Assembly: GCA_017522185.1 (NCBI GenBank)
Contig: JAFWZZ010000028.1
Coordinates: forward strand, 58,428-122,427
From: Bacillota bacterium
GTDB lineage: Bacteria; Bacillota; Clostridia; Peptostreptococcales; Anaerovoracaceae
DNA length: 64,000 nucleotides
Direction: 5' to 3'
Shown here: piece after piece, positions 52,192-61,049 of the stretch
Numbering within the stretch: position 1 is the first letter of the stretch
Layout of the letters: every line of letters starts with the position of its first letter
Made by a program: the position numbers and the translations under genes
Notes under the pieces: model-generated
Seen by the model: the letters and a program-made list of their open reading frames with translations, nothing else
Told to the model about the DNA's origin: nothing
Databases searched by the model: none

Positions 52192-53256
52192 TTATGCACT
52201 TTTCTTCTTCCATACCGGCATCAAAGTGATTTCGCGGCCCTTCTTCACGCGTTTGGAAGAAAGCTTCAGCTTGTCACCAGCCTTGACTGTCACTTTTTTG
52301 TAAGATTTGGTTATCTTCTTGCTACTCAGCCACTTGCGTTCGCCGGTCTTCTTGTTTTTGCAGAGATAGCGGACCTTGCCGTCTGTTACCTTTGTGATGT
52401 AGTAACGGCTGTATGTATAGCCCTCGCGCTTGAACTTCTTCTTCTGGATCTTTACAGAATCGCCTCTGGCAACCACCTGCTCGTGGATGGTCCGCGCGTC
52501 CTTCTCGTAAGAAGTCTTCTTCAGACCATCGCTATAATGTACATAATAGTTTCTTGGTCTGGAGATGGTCACGCCCCACTGGTCGCTGTATTCCAAAATG
52601 TAAACACAGACACGGTTGTCCCCATAGTCGCTACTGCTGTACATGGCTGTGTTAGAGTCGAGAACTTTGACGCCCTGCTTTGTCACTTCCAGTACCACAG
52701 AAGCATGGCCGGAACTGAATCCGCCGTATGTCCAGATCACATCACCCGGACGGGCGTATTTCTTCATGTTCTTGTAATTGAACTTGTAGTCGTCGATAAC
52801 CTTGTACACTTCTACATCGTCATTGTACCGGTTGGCAAACATATACCACTGGGCATACATGGCAAAAGCCACGCAGGAATAAGCCGGCGGCATCATCTGT
52901 CCGTATTCCGTATAGATGTACGGCAGACAGGATTTTTCCGGCGGACGTGCGCCGCCTTTGTACTTCTTGTTCAGCTTCCGCACACGCTTGCTCTTGTTGA
53001 GCACCTTCAGCACGTTGTCATCGCCGGAACCGGAATAGCCGGCAACATAACCGTCCGATGTGAAACAGCGGCCATCCAGCGCGTCAATCAGCTGGTTGGC
53101 ACGTTCCTTCACTGTGCTGTCGATTTCTTTTTCCGTATATTTACGGTCTTTCTTCGCCACGTCTTCCGCAGCATAAGTCTGGTCTATATTACAAACTGAA
53201 AAGCCTGTAAAAAACAATGTTGTCACTAACCCCAATACCATAAGTTTACGTTTCAT
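52192..53256 (-). CDS. Secreted CHAP/NlpC-like cysteine peptidase or amidase domain protein
   Basis: 354 aa from ATG 53256 (GGAGGTAC). A signal peptide ends near TYAAE (about residue 29). The mid-protein domain has candidate catalytic Cys in [18 protein letters not shown] and His in [15 protein letters not shown], preceded by [11 protein letters not shown]-like (here [12 protein letters not shown]). The C-terminal 110 residues are lysine-rich SH3-like repeats that may bind the cell wall. It sits inside the glutamate island between two promoters and appears to be a separate insertion. Substrate uncertain. Confidence 0.75.
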   Translation of the reverse strand: MKRKLMVLGLVTTLFFTGFSVCNIDQTYAAEDVAKKDRKYTEKEIDSTVKERANQLIDALDGRCFTSDGYVAGYSGSGDDNVLKVLNKSKRVRKLNKKYKGGARPPEKSCLPYIYTEYGQMMPPAYSCVAFAMYAQWYMFANRYNDDVEVYKVIDDYKFNYKNMKKYARPGDVIWTYGGFSSGHASVVLEVTKQGVKVLDSNTAMYSSSDYGDNRVCVYILEYSDQWGVTISRPRNYYVHYSDGLKKTSYEKDARTIHEQVVARGDSVKIQKKKFKREGYTYSRYYITKVTDGKVRYLCKNKKTGERKWLSSKKITKSYKKVTVKAGDKLKLSSKRVKKGREITLMPVWKKKSA

Positions 53257-53347
53257 CGCGTACCTCCTATGGTATGTTTTGTCACGTTTTTGAGACGTGT
53301 TCAAATATTTTACCATTTTTGCAGCTCTCAGTCAAATTTCGACAAAA

Positions 53348-53383
53348 AACGCCGTGCCTTACGTCTCCACAAGGCACAGCGTT
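53348..53383 (-). terminator. Terminator after the gntR gene of the mesaconase operon
   Basis: AACGCCGTGCCTT (53348-53360) pairs with AAGGCACAGCGTT (53371-53383), one mismatch, then TTTTTTG on the minus strand. Confidence 0.85.
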
Positions 53384-53413
53384 CTAAAGTTCACATATAC
53401 AGTTTTCGCAATG

Positions 53414-54400
53414 CTACTGACTCCGCTTCCTGTTCATGCACCTCTTGATCTGTGCCTCCACATACAGGTAAGATCCCTTGTCGATCTTGTAATCGTACAG
53501 AATCACCTGGCCGCCGCCGGCTTCGAACCGGCTGACCGCCTGCTTCTCGGCTGAGGATGCGAAGGATTCCCAGCCCTCCGGCACGATGACCAGATCCAGT
53601 TCTGCAAAGAACTTCTCCAGATGGCCATCCATGCCCATCAGACAGGTCGGCAGATGGTCGCTCCACTTGCCCATACCTTCACTGTTTCCACGGACCACCC
53701 CTGCAAAGGCATCGCTGGCACAGAAGATGCCCGCGCGGGTCTCTTCCGGCACCTTGGCAAGGCTGATGGTAGTACGGACCGCCGGCGTCATAGACACCAT
53801 GACCAGTTTTTTCGAATCCTGTATATACGGTTCCACCTGGGTATAATGGGTAGTAGTCGTCAGTACCAGATCGTACTCCTCATTAAGTTTCTCCGCAATC
53901 TCGCCGATGCGGGACAGTGGGAATACCACCGGTTCCACATAACCGATCTGGGACAGCTGCGTTTCAATCATCTGTAAGGTTTCCGGATTGCAGTCGATCA
54001 CGGCCACCTTAACGATGTCGTACTTTTCTTCCAGGCCGCGCAGTTTCAGATTCAGGTAAATTTCCATCTCCCGCGGCGTAAAGCCAAGCTGCTGCAGCTG
54101 GTCAAAAAGCCCATCGATGGCTGCCATGGCCTTTTCCTTCCGATTGGCGTTGTCTTCTTCTTTCCTGCGGACAAAGGAACCGCTGCCCTGAACCATCTCG
54201 ATGCGTCCCTGTTCTTCCAGATACTCGTATGCGTGTTTGATGGTGCCGCATGCCACATCCAGTTCATCTGCCAGCGCCCGTACCGTCGGCAGCTTGAATC
54301 CTGCTTCCAGGGCTCCGGTCTGGATTTTCTCGGAGATAGCGTCTGCAATCTGTTTATAGATCGGGCCACTATTATCTGTTTTCACTTTGAGATTCAACAT
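53414..54400 (-). CDS. GntR family transcriptional regulator with a ligand-binding-like C-terminal domain
   Basis: 328 aa from ATG 54400, overlapping the fumB-like gene by 29 bp. The winged HTH (PIYKQIADAISEKIQTGAL, LPTVRALADELDVACGTIKHAYEYLEEQGRIE) is at about residues 12-75. The C-terminal part (about 140-325) has alternating strands and helices (VAVIDCNPETLQMIETQL, DLVLTTTTHYTQVEPYI), unlike the FadR or UTRA effector domains. It is probably the local regulator of glutamate fermentation. Confidence 0.82.
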   Translation of the reverse strand: MLNLKVKTDNSGPIYKQIADAISEKIQTGALEAGFKLPTVRALADELDVACGTIKHAYEYLEEQGRIEMVQGSGSFVRRKEEDNANRKEKAMAAIDGLFDQLQQLGFTPREMEIYLNLKLRGLEEKYDIVKVAVIDCNPETLQMIETQLSQIGYVEPVVFPLSRIGEIAEKLNEEYDLVLTTTTHYTQVEPYIQDSKKLVMVSMTPAVRTTISLAKVPEETRAGIFCASDAFAGVVRGNSEGMGKWSDHLPTCLMGMDGHLEKFFAELDLVIVPEGWESFASSAEKQAVSRFEAGGGQVILYDYKIDKGSYLYVEAQIKRCMNRKRSQ

Positions 54401-54938
54401 AAGTCTTTCTTCCCTCTTCATAGAGATTGTTGCCCCATCTGTCGATGATGACAACCACCGGAAGGTCTTCCACTTCCAGTCTGCGGATGGCTTCTGCCCC
54501 CAGGTCTTCGTAGGCCACCACTTCTGCCTTCTTGATGCACTTTGCAAGGAGCGCACCGCAACCGCCGATGGCACCAAAGTATACGGCGCCGTTTCGTTTC
54601 ATGGCTTCCACTACCTCAGCAGAACGCTTTCCCTTCCCGATCATGCCTTTTAAGCCCAGATCCAGGAGGGCCGGTGCGTACGCATCCATGCGGTAGCTGG
54701 TCGTCGGTCCTGCGGAACCGATGACCTGGCCGGGCTTGGCCGGCGCCGGGCCGACGTAATAGATGACTGCGTCTTTCAGATCTACGGGCAGTTCTTTGCC
54801 CTGATCCAAAAGTTCACACAGTCTCTTGTGGGCCGCGTCTCTTCCTGTATAAATCACGCCGCTGATGAGTACGTTGTCTCCGGCGTGTAAATCCCTTGTC
54901 ATTTCCTCTGTCAGAGGCATCTGTAATTTCTTTTCCAT
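54372..54938 (-). CDS. Fumarase-type hydratase beta subunit, probable mesaconase
   Basis: 188 aa. Sequence features of the C-terminal (beta) half of class I fumarase/tartrate dehydratase: LHAGDNVLISGVIYTGRDAAHKRL, the PGQVIGSAGPTTSYRMD motif and KNGAVYFGAIGGCGALLA-like (here RNGAVYFGAIGGCGALLA). With the alpha subunit it forms a 4Fe-4S hydratase. In this island it likely hydrates mesaconate to (S)-citramalate, although fumarate may also be a substrate. Confidence 0.88.
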   Translation of the reverse strand: MEKKLQMPLTEEMTRDLHAGDNVLISGVIYTGRDAAHKRLCELLDQGKELPVDLKDAVIYYVGPAPAKPGQVIGSAGPTTSYRMDAYAPALLDLGLKGMIGKGKRSAEVVEAMKRNGAVYFGAIGGCGALLAKCIKKAEVVAYEDLGAEAIRRLEVEDLPVVVIIDRWGNNLYEEGRKTYVESQSENR

Positions 54939-54956
54939 ATTTTTGTGCCTCCTTTT

Positions 54957-55796
54957 CTACAGTGTCACGGACTTGTGTCTGGTCACGTGGCAGTTAATGT
55001 TGACAGCAACAGGCAGGCCTGCGATGTGGGTCGGCAGGGTCTCGATGTTGACAGCCAGCGCCGTGGTCTTACCTCCGAAGCCCTGGGGTCCGATGCCCAG
55101 CTGATTGATCTTTTCCAACATCTCCGCTTCCAGCTCTGCGTAGAACGGTTTTTCGTTTCTCTGGTCAACAGGACGCATCAGTGCCTTCTTCGCCAGGTAA
55201 GCAGCCTTGTCAAAAGTGCCGCCGATGCCTACACCGACTACGATTGGCGGACATGGGTTCGGACCGGCTTCTTCCACCACTTTGAGGATGAAGTCTTTGA
55301 CACCGGTCAGGCCATCGGACGGCTTCAGCATCTTCAGCTGGCTCATGTTTTCGCTGCCGAATCCCTTTGGCGCCACGGTAATCTTCAGCTGGTCGCCAGG
55401 TACCAGGTCGTAATAGATGACTGCCGGCGTGTTATCGCCTGTGTTGACTCTTTCGATTGGGTCGCCCACGCAGGATTTGCGCAGGTATCCTTCTGTATAG
55501 CCCTGTCTCACGCCTTCATCTACGGCGTCTTTGATATTACCTTCGATATGAAGGTCCTGGCCGATTTCCAGGAAGACGCAGGCAAGGCCGGTATCCTGAC
55601 AGATCGGCACGTTATCCGCATCTGCGATTTCGTAGTTTTCCTCGATGCGGTCCAGCACGCTCTTTGCGATGGCAAAAGGTTCACATGCTTTGCAGGCACC
55701 GATGGCTTCTTTGATGTCGGAAGGCAGATGACAGTTTGCTTCGATGCAAAGGTCACGGACTGCCTTGGTAATTACTTCGCTTTGAATGTTTCTCAT
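54957..55796 (-). CDS. Fumarase-type hydratase alpha subunit, probable mesaconase
   Basis: 279 aa. Cysteines for the 4Fe-4S cluster appear in GACKACEPFA, CQDTGLACVF and NPCPPIVVGVGIGGTFDKAA. The C-terminal part has NQLGIGPQGFGGKTTALAV-like residues (here INQLGIGPQGFGGKT). It is the partner of the beta subunit 18 bp downstream. Supplies the hydration step between methylaspartate ammonia-lyase and the citramalate lyase. Confidence 0.9.
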   Translation of the reverse strand: MRNIQSEVITKAVRDLCIEANCHLPSDIKEAIGACKACEPFAIAKSVLDRIEENYEIADADNVPICQDTGLACVFLEIGQDLHIEGNIKDAVDEGVRQGYTEGYLRKSCVGDPIERVNTGDNTPAVIYYDLVPGDQLKITVAPKGFGSENMSQLKMLKPSDGLTGVKDFILKVVEEAGPNPCPPIVVGVGIGGTFDKAAYLAKKALMRPVDQRNEKPFYAELEAEMLEKINQLGIGPQGFGGKTTALAVNIETLPTHIAGLPVAVNINCHVTRHKSVTL

Positions 55797-55805
55797 GGAA
55801 TCCTC

Positions 55806-56738
55806 CTAGAATTTGATTCTGTTCAGGTCGTTCAGTTCTCTATCCATCTGTTCGCCGACCAGGCCAATCAGCAGATACATTTCCTGGATCGGGTCGTAGA
55901 AGATTTCCTTCAGCAGACGGAAGTTTTCGATTTCTTTGGTGCTGCGCACGTGAATACGCGGACCGGTACACTTGTGAAGTTCGTCCTGAATCTTGATATG
56001 GTCTTCGTCATAGAACGTCATGGAAAGATCCATGTCGATGTGGCGCTTTACTTCTGCTTCCAGTGCCTCGATATCTATATCTGGTTTTTCCTTGAAGCCC
56101 AGAGAAAAACCTCTGACGATGTCCCCGTGATAGCACTTGTTGAACAGCTCCGGCGGCATACAGTGTTCCACCAGGTCTTCTGCGGAGTGGGCCATCTTAC
56201 GGTAGCGGATGGACTTGTATACGATATCCGCGATGTCCTGTGGCAGCGGCCCGAAGAAGGTCGGTCTGGTTACGATGACTTCTTCCCCTACGCCGATTAA
56301 AAGCTGTGCGTTGGTCTTCAGGAACGGATAGAGCAGCTCAAAATGCTCGATGATGACACGGCGGTTCTTTCTGATTGCCGCTTCCACGGCATCTGCCAGG
56401 ACGTGCATCTGGGTAAAGGCTGCCTCGAATCTGATATCCATATGATAGGTGTGGGGCGCGTAGAAGCCTTCGTCTTCTTCCACGTCCAGAATCGGCAGAG
56501 GTCTGATGTTGACGCCGTTGTCGTCGTTACAAAGGTCCAGTCCCGGGAACATGCCTTTGATCAGCATGCTTTTGCCGGAGCCGGCATCGCCGATAATGCC
56601 GATCAGTTTATCATTTGGGTTCAGGTACTGCTGTGCAATCTGCATCCCCAGGTTCAGCATACGCTGGTTGCCGCGGGGCGCAAAGAAATTAGTATATAAA
56701 TGGGATGACTGCATTTGATAATTTCTAAACTTCGCCAT
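55806..56738 (-). CDS. P-loop ATPase of a poorly known family (alanyl-tRNA synthetase second-domain-like)
   Basis: 310 aa. Walker A GDAGSGKS at residues 50-57. Downstream there is a hydrophobic strand RRVIIEHFELLYPFL, a histidine-rich region HTYHMDIRFEAAFTQMH, and a C-terminal part resembling sequences annotated as alanine-tRNA synthetase second additional domain. No aminoacylation core is present. It heads the operon with the mesaconase subunits and GntR, so it may assist the pathway, perhaps in maturation, but no function is known to me. Confidence 0.6.
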   Translation of the reverse strand: MAKFRNYQMQSSHLYTNFFAPRGNQRMLNLGMQIAQQYLNPNDKLIGIIGDAGSGKSMLIKGMFPGLDLCNDDNGVNIRPLPILDVEEDEGFYAPHTYHMDIRFEAAFTQMHVLADAVEAAIRKNRRVIIEHFELLYPFLKTNAQLLIGVGEEVIVTRPTFFGPLPQDIADIVYKSIRYRKMAHSAEDLVEHCMPPELFNKCYHGDIVRGFSLGFKEKPDIDIEALEAEVKRHIDMDLSMTFYDEDHIKIQDELHKCTGPRIHVRSTKEIENFRLLKEIFYDPIQEMYLLIGLVGEQMDRELNDLNRIKF

Positions 56739-56788
56739 GGTAATCTCCTCTTTTCATTGATTTCGATTTAAAAAGTCTCATTTCTATC

Positions 56789-56826
56789 ATTGTATCATAT
56801 TCTTTTGAATTGTAACAGATACAATT
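56789..56826 (-). promoter_or_regulatory. Predicted promoter region of the mesaconase operon with inverted repeat
   Basis: A minus-strand TACAAT (56789-56794) is preceded by the perfect repeat AATTGTA-ACAGA-TACAATT (56808-56826), which overlaps the -35 position. It differs from the glm operator, so a shared regulator is not obvious. Confidence 0.4.
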
Positions 56827-56852
56827 TTGTATTATCTCTATTCAAAAACGAA

Positions 56853-56887
56853 AAAAGAGCCGGACCGTTTTCACAGTCTCGACTCTT
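56853..56887 (-). terminator. Terminator after rplT
   Basis: AAGAG..CG (from 56854) pairs with CG.CTCTT (to 56887) with mismatches; on the minus strand TTTTTTCGTTTTTG follows. It ends infC-rpmI-rplT. Confidence 0.65.
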
Positions 56888-56899
56888 GGAATAAACTAT

Positions 56900-57259
56900 T
56901 TATTTGCCGCAGTGAGCCTTAGCAGTTTCGCATAACTGAGCGAATGCTGGAGCATCGTAGATAGCCATTTCGGATAACATCTTTCTGTTGATTTCGATGC
57001 CAGCCTTCTTCAGACCATCCATTAATCTGCTGTAGGACATGCCGTTCATTCTTGCAGCAGCGTTGATTCTAGCGATCCACATCTGTCTGTATTCTCTCTT
57101 CTTCAGCTTTCTGCCGATGTAAGCGGATCTTAAGGATCTCATTACAGCTGGCTTAGCAGCTCTGTAAACCTTGGACTTCTGACCGTAGAAACCCTTAGCC
57201 TGCTTTAAAACTTTCTTATGTCTCTTATGTGCGTTTACACCTTTTTTTACTCTTGCCAT
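56900..57259 (-). CDS. rplT: 50S ribosomal protein L20
   Basis: 119 aa, starting [26 protein letters not shown], the highly conserved basic L20 tail that binds 23S rRNA. Ends in [14 protein letters not shown]. Third gene of the infC operon. L20 is known in B. subtilis to repress this operon by binding its leader. Confidence 0.98.
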   Translation of the reverse strand: MARVKKGVNAHKRHKKVLKQAKGFYGQKSKVYRAAKPAVMRSLRSAYIGRKLKKREYRQMWIARINAAARMNGMSYSRLMDGLKKAGIEINRKMLSEMAIYDAPAFAQLCETAKAHCGK

Positions 57260-57279
57260 GATTACTTACCTCCCTATAA

Positions 57280-57480
57280 CTATCTTGCCATTGCTCTTAA
57301 GATTCTCTTAGTGTCAGCGTGTGTTAAAACAGTAGCCTTTCTTAAGCCTCTTTTTCTCTTCGCTGTCTTCTTAGTAAGAATATGGCTCTTGTATGCCTTG
57401 TTTCTCTTGATCTTACCGGAACCTGTTAACTTCATTCTCTTGCATGCGCCTCTATGGGACTTCATCTTATTCTTTGCCAT
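57280..57480 (-). CDS. rpmI: 50S ribosomal protein L35
   Basis: 66 aa, basic, starting [20 protein letters not shown] and containing [17 protein letters not shown], the L35 signature. Lies 20 bp upstream of rplT and downstream of infC. Confidence 0.98.
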   Translation of the reverse strand: MAKNKMKSHRGACKRMKLTGSGKIKRNKAYKSHILTKKTAKRKRGLRKATVLTHADTKRILRAMAR

Positions 57481-57511
57481 GATGATTCTCTCCTTTGTGA
57501 TGATTAAATGT

Positions 57512-58027
57512 TTACTTATCAGACTTTGGTGCTAAAAACATAGTCAAGCTTCTACCTTCAAATGTAGGTTTCTTATCGATTGTGCTGACCTCGCTGCAGA
57601 CTTCTGCGAACTTATCCATAACTTCGCGGCCTCTTGCAGTGTAGTCCTTTTCTCTGCCTCTGAATCTCAGGCTGACTTTTACCTTGTCGCCGTCTTCCAG
57701 GAACTTGCAGGCTGTCTTTGCCTTAACCTGAATATCGTGATCTTCGATGAAAGTGCTCAATCTGATTTCCTTCACCTGCATGGTCTTCTGCTTCTTCTTT
57801 GCTTCCTTCTCTCTCTTCTGCATTTCGTATCTGTACTTGCCGTAGTCGAGAATTTTGCAAACCGGCGGTTTCGCATTTGGTGAAATGTTTACCAGATCCA
57901 GCTTCTTTTCTTCAGCCAGTCTCAGCGCTTCATCTCTGCTCATGATACCGATCATTTCGCCTGTTTCATCGATAACTCTTAATTCTTTATCACGAATTTC
58001 TTCGTTGATTCTTGTTTCCTTGCTAAT
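57512..58027 (-). CDS. infC: Translation initiation factor IF-3 with AUU start codon
   Basis: 171 aa if read from ATT at 58027, which lies right behind AGGAGGTGCTACCC. The product then begins (M)[19 protein letters not shown], exactly the usual IF-3 start. Longer ATG frames (58066 or 58138) reach into the leader and terminator and lack a site. AUU is the well-known autoregulatory start codon of infC, disfavoured by IF-3 itself. Both domains and the linker ([20 protein letters not shown]) are intact. Confidence 0.95.
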   Translation of the reverse strand: MSKETRINEEIRDKELRVIDETGEMIGIMSRDEALRLAEEKKLDLVNISPNAKPPVCKILDYGKYRYEMQKREKEAKKKQKTMQVKEIRLSTFIEDHDIQVKAKTACKFLEDGDKVKVSLRFRGREKDYTARGREVMDKFAEVCSEVSTIDKKPTFEGRSLTMFLAPKSDK

Positions 58028-58205
58028 GGGTAGCACCTCCTGTGTCAGTTTAGCATATGTCTTCATGCCATACGCAATAAAAAAAGCGGGCATAAAGATA
58101 CCCGCTCCAAAACACGTCCCAAAAGACGTTGATTCCAAATCTTAACCCAACAAACGCACTTGTCTGAAAGGTGAGAAGCGAGTAACTTCTTCTTCATACC
58201 CGAAT
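58028..58205 (-). ncRNA. infC operon leader (L20-leader-like) with attenuator hairpin
   Basis: About 170 nt of untranslated leader. It contains an intrinsic terminator with the stem AGCGGGCA (58085-58092) / TACCCGCT (58099-58106), which on the minus strand runs into TTTTTTT, and further pairable stretches upstream such as CCAAAAGACG/CGTCCC. The design resembles L20-controlled leaders of Firmicutes. The L20-binding structure itself I cannot confirm by eye. Confidence 0.6.
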
Positions 58206-58234
58206 AATATACCATACTCACTTGCTCATGTCAA
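58206..58234 (-). promoter_or_regulatory. Promoter of the infC operon
   Basis: Minus-strand TTGACA (58229-58234), 17-bp spacer, TATATT (58206-58211). Near-perfect sigma-A promoter. Confidence 0.75.
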
Positions 58235-58252
58235 CTATTTTTTCATCTTTTT

Positions 58253-59170
58253 TTATCCCATCAAAAGCAGTAACACCGGCGTCGTCAAAAGGGACAGAAT
58301 CGTGGAAACTACAATGCCTGCAGCACCCAGTTCTTCGTTTTTCTGCGCTCTCACGCAGCCCATGGAGACCATCGCACCTACTGGCATCCCCATGGATATT
58401 ACGGCAACGCCCAGCATCGCACCGGAGAAACCCAGTGCCGTCATAATCACGTAGGTTACCGCCGGGATGACCATCAGACGGAAGAAACAAACCAGATAGA
58501 TTTTCCAGCTGTATTTCAGCAGGCTCGTCACAGAGTAACTTGCGATGACCGAGCCGATGACAACCATAGATAACGGGGATGTCAAATTCCCTACAAACTG
58601 ACAGACCTCTACGAAACCGTCCGGCAGCTTTACCTCCGCCAGGAACAGCACTACCGCGGCCAGGCTGGAAACCACACCCGGGTTCATAACACTTCTCACG
58701 ATATCTCCGGCCGTCTTCTTCTGTCCGTCTGCTTCCTTGAACAGCCAGTTTCCATAAGTAAAGAACAGGATGTTATACGCCAGATTAAACACGCTGACAA
58801 AGAAGATGCAGCCGGTCCCATAAAGAGAGGCGCATACCGGATATCCCATGAACAGGTTGTTGGGGAAGATATAGAAGGCCTCATATACCGGGCTCTCCTC
58901 CTTATCGATACCCATCAGGAGGTTCATCAGTTTTCCCACAAAAGGCATCGCCCCGTAAAAGGCCAGACCTACAATAATATAGAACAGAATCTGTCCCCTG
59001 TTGCCCAGGTCCGTACCATTCAGTGATGTCATAACCAGCAGCGGCAGGGTGAAGGTTAAGATAAAATGGGTCAGTTTCTGATTGGTCTCTACGGTAAAGA
59101 CCCCCGTCCTATATAAATAGTAGCCGATAGCTACCGCCAATACCAGTTTTCCAATTGTTGCTATAATCAT
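58253..59170 (-). CDS. AEC family transporter (auxin efflux carrier/malate permease-like)
   Basis: 305 aa with about ten hydrophobic segments in two halves. The N-terminal part has the NQKLTHFILTFTLPLLVMTSLNG pattern and the second half a PLSMVVIGSVIASYS-type repeat, as in AEC carriers of dicarboxylates and amino acids. Substrate unknown. Stop codon lies about 20 bp from the infC promoter on the same strand; no terminator is obvious between. Confidence 0.88.
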   Translation of the reverse strand: MIIATIGKLVLAVAIGYYLYRTGVFTVETNQKLTHFILTFTLPLLVMTSLNGTDLGNRGQILFYIIVGLAFYGAMPFVGKLMNLLMGIDKEESPVYEAFYIFPNNLFMGYPVCASLYGTGCIFFVSVFNLAYNILFFTYGNWLFKEADGQKKTAGDIVRSVMNPGVVSSLAAVVLFLAEVKLPDGFVEVCQFVGNLTSPLSMVVIGSVIASYSVTSLLKYSWKIYLVCFFRLMVIPAVTYVIMTALGFSGAMLGVAVISMGMPVGAMVSMGCVRAQKNEELGAAGIVVSTILSLLTTPVLLLLMG

Positions 59171-59203
59171 GCTGCTGTCACTCCGTCAGAATATTTTGCC
59201 CGC

Positions 59204-60907
59204 CTAGATGATTCTGCCCATCGAAAGGAAGGCAATGAGGCAGAAGATCAGGAACACCCAGATAAAATTACCAACCGGCATTTCCTCTTCATCTCTGTGC
59301 CAATGTGTTGCATTATACAACAACTGGGCAGGGTCATTCAAGAGAAGTTTGATATTTTTTGTAACCTCGTTGGCCGCATCCTGACAGACCACGAAGATCT
59401 GATGAACGTCTTTAGACAGCTCACTGAAGATATGGGCCAGCGGCTTTCTGTAGATCCAGTCAAAGTCCAGCGACAGATAATCGTGAGGTGCCATCTTACG
59501 GATCAGCATTGCAAAAGGCACCGTCGCCCCGATAAACAGGCCGAAATATTCCATAATATGTTCCATGGTAAACGGGTGTCCTACAGTCTGGTTCGGCATC
59601 AGGCTGTAGCCCAGTCCCGGCAGCACGCCGGTAATCACGCAAAGGGCTGCGCCCAGCACCATGGCGATGTTCATATATGCCGGAACCTTGCCGCAGACCA
59701 CGTCATTGTCCGTCTTTCCGAAGAACACAAAATAATTGATTTTCAAAGTAATGGACAGCCATGTCCCGATGCCGGCCAGCATCACCAGCCAGTATCCCAG
59801 GGTATAGTCATGGAGCGCCTCCATAATCAGACCCTTGCTGACAAAACCGTTTAGAAACGGCATCCCTGCAATGGACAGCGATGCGATGAGAAAGCACACA
59901 GCCGTCAGCGGCATCTGCTTATACAGGCCCCCTAGTTCGCTGATTTTTCTCTTTCCTGTAGCCACAAAGACCGCACCTGCCGCCATGAGCAGCACGCCTT
60001 TGTACAGGATATTAAAAGCCGCATGGAGCGCCGCACCGTCGATACCGGCCGCCAGCCCCGTCGCAAGGCCTGCCACCATCATGCCAAGCTGACTGACGAT
60101 GTGATAGGAAAGCAGCTTCCGCAGGTCGTTTTCAATCAGCGCCATGCATGCGCCGAAGACCGCCATCAGTCCGCCTATGGCAACCAGCCATTCCGTGCCC
60201 GCAAAGAGGCGGATCAGAGCGAAGATCGCCACCTTTGTGGTAAAGGAACCCATGTAAACCGTTCCCGCCGGCGTGCTTTCCGGATAAGCGTCGGCAACCC
60301 AGGTGTGCAGCGGCGGAATGGCCGCGTTGACAGCCACGCCCAGGAGCACCATCCAGTATCCCATGCCAGTCTCCCCTGTCAGCAGCTGCAGATCGAAGTT
60401 TCCATCAGCGCAGAGGATAATGGCACCGATCAGCAGCATATTGCCGCCGAAGAAATGCATCACAAGATAGCGGTAAGAGGCCCGCTTCGCCTTCTGGGTT
60501 CTTCCGACCCAGACCAGATACCAGGATGCCACAGCCATGACTTCCCAGAAGCAGATGAGAGAGATCCAGTCTCCCGCAAAGACAACGCCCAGGCTGCTGC
60601 CTGCGTAGATCAAAGCCGCCGCCTTCTCGCCTCTGTCGGCCGCGTCAAAGGAATAAATGCCCGCAAGGACTGCGATGATACAGAAGATCAGGCCGAAAGC
60701 CTTTGCCAGCATATCCACATGAAGCAGTTCCATGGTGATGCTGCCTGCAAAGTGAAAATTCATCGCGCTGTCAGGTTCCAGCATCCATAAGGCCCAGAGT
60801 GCCACCACCGGCCCTGCAATGGCCACAATCTGTCTCGCCTTCTGAGGCAGGACAAAAGCCAGCAGTCCGGTCAGTATCAATATCAATCCAGGGTGTAAGC
60901 TATGCAT
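59204..60907 (-). CDS. Proton-conducting antiporter-like membrane subunit (NuoL/MrpA/HyfB type)
   Basis: 567 aa from ATG 60907 with GGGAGGTGAG upstream. About fourteen helices. The proton-channel motif is visible: WYLVWVGRTQKAKRASYRYLVMHFFGGNMLL, the conserved LHTWVADAYPESTPAGTVYMGSFTTKVAIFALIR (residues about 195-230), and LLSYHIVSQLGMM. The C-terminus (about 490-540) is a hydrophilic extension then a last helix. Part of a membrane complex with the two antiporter-like proteins upstream. Confidence 0.85.
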   Translation of the reverse strand: MHSLHPGLILILTGLLAFVLPQKARQIVAIAGPVVALWALWMLEPDSAMNFHFAGSITMELLHVDMLAKAFGLIFCIIAVLAGIYSFDAADRGEKAAALIYAGSSLGVVFAGDWISLICFWEVMAVASWYLVWVGRTQKAKRASYRYLVMHFFGGNMLLIGAIILCADGNFDLQLLTGETGMGYWMVLLGVAVNAAIPPLHTWVADAYPESTPAGTVYMGSFTTKVAIFALIRLFAGTEWLVAIGGLMAVFGACMALIENDLRKLLSYHIVSQLGMMVAGLATGLAAGIDGAALHAAFNILYKGVLLMAAGAVFVATGKRKISELGGLYKQMPLTAVCFLIASLSIAGMPFLNGFVSKGLIMEALHDYTLGYWLVMLAGIGTWLSITLKINYFVFFGKTDNDVVCGKVPAYMNIAMVLGAALCVITGVLPGLGYSLMPNQTVGHPFTMEHIMEYFGLFIGATVPFAMLIRKMAPHDYLSLDFDWIYRKPLAHIFSELSKDVHQIFVVCQDAANEVTKNIKLLLNDPAQLLYNATHWHRDEEEMPVGNFIWVFLIFCLIAFLSMGRII

Positions 60908-61049
60908 CCGGCTCACCTCCCCTGTCATATGCATCGTCGTAATAATCTAAATCCCGTTGCAGGATGTGGGCCATGATCCCCTTTGCCAGGAAAATCAGGA
61001 GGGACCCGCCGACAAGGCCTACGACTATGTATTTCAATAAAACAAACAT
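60900..61049 (-). CDS. Small membrane protein in the antiporter operon
   Basis: 49 aa, start MFVLLKYIVVGLVGGSLLIF, one transmembrane helix, acidic C-terminal half (DLDYYDDAYDRGGEPDA). Its ATG shares a base with the preceding stop codon (TGATG), a GGAGGTC site lies just upstream, and its stop overlaps the next start by 8 bp. This tight coupling shows it is a real gene. Possibly a small accessory subunit of the complex; no family recognised. Confidence 0.75.
   Translation of the reverse strand: MFVLLKYIVVGLVGGSLLIFLAKGIMAHILQRDLDYYDDAYDRGGEPDA

Noticed and set aside
52081-53199. 372-codon plus-strand frame opposite the CHAP-like gene
   Set aside because: Antisense to a gene with signal peptide, catalytic residues and ribosome binding site. 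No start signal of its own.
54945-56300. 451-codon plus-strand frame opposite the mesaconase alpha gene and the ATPase
   Set aside because: Spans two well-supported minus-strand genes and their junction. No recognisable motif; composition typical of a reverse-frame shadow.
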